From Cytobacillus sp. S13-E01 (GTDB lineage Bacteria; Bacillota; Bacilli; Bacillales; Bacillaceae_L): a stretch of 40,793 nucleotides of DNA. The stretch spans positions 1 to 40,793 of the forward strand of contig NZ_JARFVC010000037.1 in assembly GCF_029193815.1 (NCBI RefSeq). Direction: 5' to 3'. Positions 40,784 through 40,793 of the stretch are shown here, in pieces. The position numbers and the translations under genes are program-made. Within the stretch, counting starts at the first letter, position 1. Each line of letters opens with the position of its first letter. Below the pieces are notes generated by a model. The model saw only the letters and a program-made list of their open reading frames with translations, searched no databases and was not told the origin of the DNA.

Positions 40784-40793
40784 AATGGAGTGG

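Noticed and set aside
39491-40793. Terminal inverted repeats of the IS30 element
   Set aside because: No 20-30 bp match was found between the region left of the transposase and the right edge, so the element limits could not be set.

Overview
The window is the replication-origin region of a low-GC Firmicute chromosome of the family Bacillaceae. The gene order 16S rRNA - HD-GYP - gyrA - gyrB - remB - recF - yaaA - dnaN - dnaA | oriC | rpmH - rnpA - yidC - jag - mnmE - mnmG - rsmG - noc - parA - parB - ... - yyaC - ... - yyaE - ychF - rpsF - ssb - rpsR - yybS - gdpP - rplI - dnaC - purA is the conserved Bacillus origin neighbourhood. A sporulation-linked gene (yyaC), Noc beside ParB, and DnaA/Soj/RecF proteins very close to those of B. 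subtilis support this. Genus cannot be fixed from the sequence alone.

Layout. 1-700 (minus): 5' end of a 16S rRNA gene with two tandem rrn promoters and a leader carrying a paired-hairpin RNA (Bacillaceae-1 type). 756-9743 (minus): a degenerate HD-GYP protein, gyrase, RemB, RecF, YaaA and DnaN. 9744-12577: bipartite oriC. A B. subtilis-like basal unwinding element (two DnaA boxes, DnaA-trios, AT-rich tract) lies between dnaA and dnaN, and a DnaA-box cluster lies upstream of dnaA. Three dispersed-repeat copies, two of them identical over 127 bp, are inserted beside that cluster. 12578-22986 (plus): ribosomal protein L34, RNase P protein, membrane insertase, tRNA-modification genes and the Noc/ParA/ParB chromosome-organisation genes with parS sites. 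23013-29461: membrane proteins, a spore protease-like gene, a small zinc-ribbon-like protein and a molybdopterin oxidoreductase that contains a fourth parS site. 29824-39440: ychF, the rpsF-ssb-rpsR operon with its S6:S18 leader, yybS-gdpP-rplI, replicative helicase and purA with a likely PurR operator. 39541-40793: an IS30-family element reaching the window end.

The most unusual content is not a gene. It is a family of about a dozen intergenic repeats, whole, truncated or recombined, all built from a shared left end (TGTCTAGCTCC + GGCGCC) and right end (GGCGCC + GCGCTTTTCTT) that pair into long hairpins. At least three interchangeable cores sit between the ends. Several copies carry an optional module of about 65 bp that is clearly homologous to the two-hairpin RNA in the 16S leader. 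One copy is nested or recombined with another, and one is reduced to its two fused ends. These elements fill most of the large intergenic gaps and account for several spurious ORFs.
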